From: an uncultured SAR116 cluster alpha proteobacterium
GTDB taxonomy: Bacteria; Pseudomonadota; Alphaproteobacteria; Puniceispirillales; Marisalimonadaceae
Direction of reading: 5' to 3'
Length of the DNA stretch: 44,106 bases
Assembly (NCBI GenBank): GCA_902622875.1
Contig: CACNRW010000014.1
Coordinates: 1-44,106 of the forward strand
Part shown: positions 44,018 through 44,106 of the stretch, piece by piece
How the letters are laid out: each line of letters starts with the position of its first letter
How positions within the stretch are numbered: the first letter of the stretch is position 1
Notes under the pieces: generated by a model
What the model saw: only the letters and a program-made list of their open reading frames with translations
Databases searched by the model: none
Told to the model about the DNA's origin: nothing
Translations under genes and position numbers: made by a program

Positions 44018-44106
44018 TGGAAGCCTTAATTTCATTAGCTGTAAAAGCAATATTTGTTGAAAATCTTGCACTTTCCTTTTTTCTTGGTATGTGTACATTT
44101 ATTGCT
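44017..44106 (+). CDS. nqrE: Na+-NQR subunit E, 3' partial
   Basis: Thirty residues are visible before the window ends: [20 protein letters not shown] followed by [10 protein letters not shown]. This is the conserved NqrE N-terminus, including the Cys of MCTF, an iron-ligand position. The ATG shares a base with the nqrD TAA. nqrF is expected just beyond the edge. Confidence 0.93.
   Translation, partial: MEALISLAVKAIFVENLALSFFLGMCTFIA

Noticed and set aside
1-44106. Mobile elements, CRISPR arrays, prophage or rRNA genes.
   Set aside because: No transposase, integrase, phage protein, regularly spaced repeat or rRNA sequence was recognised on either strand.

Overview
The window is a gene-dense, AT-rich stretch (roughly 30% G+C by eye) of a Gram-negative bacterial chromosome. 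The most likely source is a marine, streamlined alphaproteobacterium, perhaps a low-GC SAR116-like lineage. The class assignment rests on gene order (lpxD-fabZ-lpxA-lpxI-lpxB / gltA / gltX / lexA / moeA-moaC-trpC-trpD), on LpxI rather than LpxH in lipid A synthesis, and on a perfect GTTC-N7-GTTC LexA box, the form known from alphaproteobacteria. The lineage below class is inference. I saw no insertion sequence, prophage, CRISPR array or rRNA. No gene-free stretch exceeds 300 bases.

Layout. 1-3920 (+): lipid A/fatty acid block, lpxD (cut by the window edge) to lpxB. 3921-10980 (-): citrate synthase, glutamyl-tRNA synthetase, LexA with its own SOS box, and a trpD-trpC-moaC-moeA transcription unit. 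11088-15523 (+): ribosomal proteins L13 and S9 with promoter and terminator, homoserine dehydrogenase, RecJ and tRNA-Glu(UUC). 15587-21542 (-): an M19 dipeptidase-like protein and an alpha/beta hydrolase, then the four-gene Anbu cluster (proteasome-like peptidase, transglutaminase-like protein, alpha-E protein, circularly permuted ATP-grasp). 21753-24759 (+): a KefB/YbaL-type antiporter, a hotdog thioesterase, and a Gfo/Idh/MocA oxidoreductase interrupted by one in-frame TGA. 24766-31753: a membrane-anchored hydrolase, a long-chain acyl-CoA ligase, an EamA transporter, a PIF1-like helicase, gluconokinase and 6-phosphogluconate dehydrogenase. 31824-38274: three more EamA transporter genes, one frameshifted at a run of 12 T, around a three-subunit molybdenum hydroxylase (medium, small, large). 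38327-44106: the Na+-translocating NADH:quinone reductase locus. nqrA-E run rightward off the window, with nqrM and apbE divergent upstream and a small two-helix membrane protein beside nqrM.

How the genes work together. MoaC and MoeA make molybdenum cofactor, which the XDH/CoxL-type hydroxylase requires. ApbE attaches FMN to the conserved threonines visible in NqrB and NqrC, and NqrM delivers iron to the NqrD/NqrE site, so the locus supplies both core subunits and maturation factors. GntK and Gnd form a short gluconate-to-ribulose-5-phosphate route. The Anbu cluster is the least understood system here. Its parts (ATP-dependent ligase, alpha-E protein, thiol peptidase/transferase, self-compartmentalised peptidase) suggest making and breaking of a peptide tag or small peptide, but its substrate is not established as far as I know.

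The two broken genes at 23794-24759 and 31824-32710 could be real pseudogenes, assembly errors or, for the homopolymer, a slippage switch. Sequence alone cannot decide.
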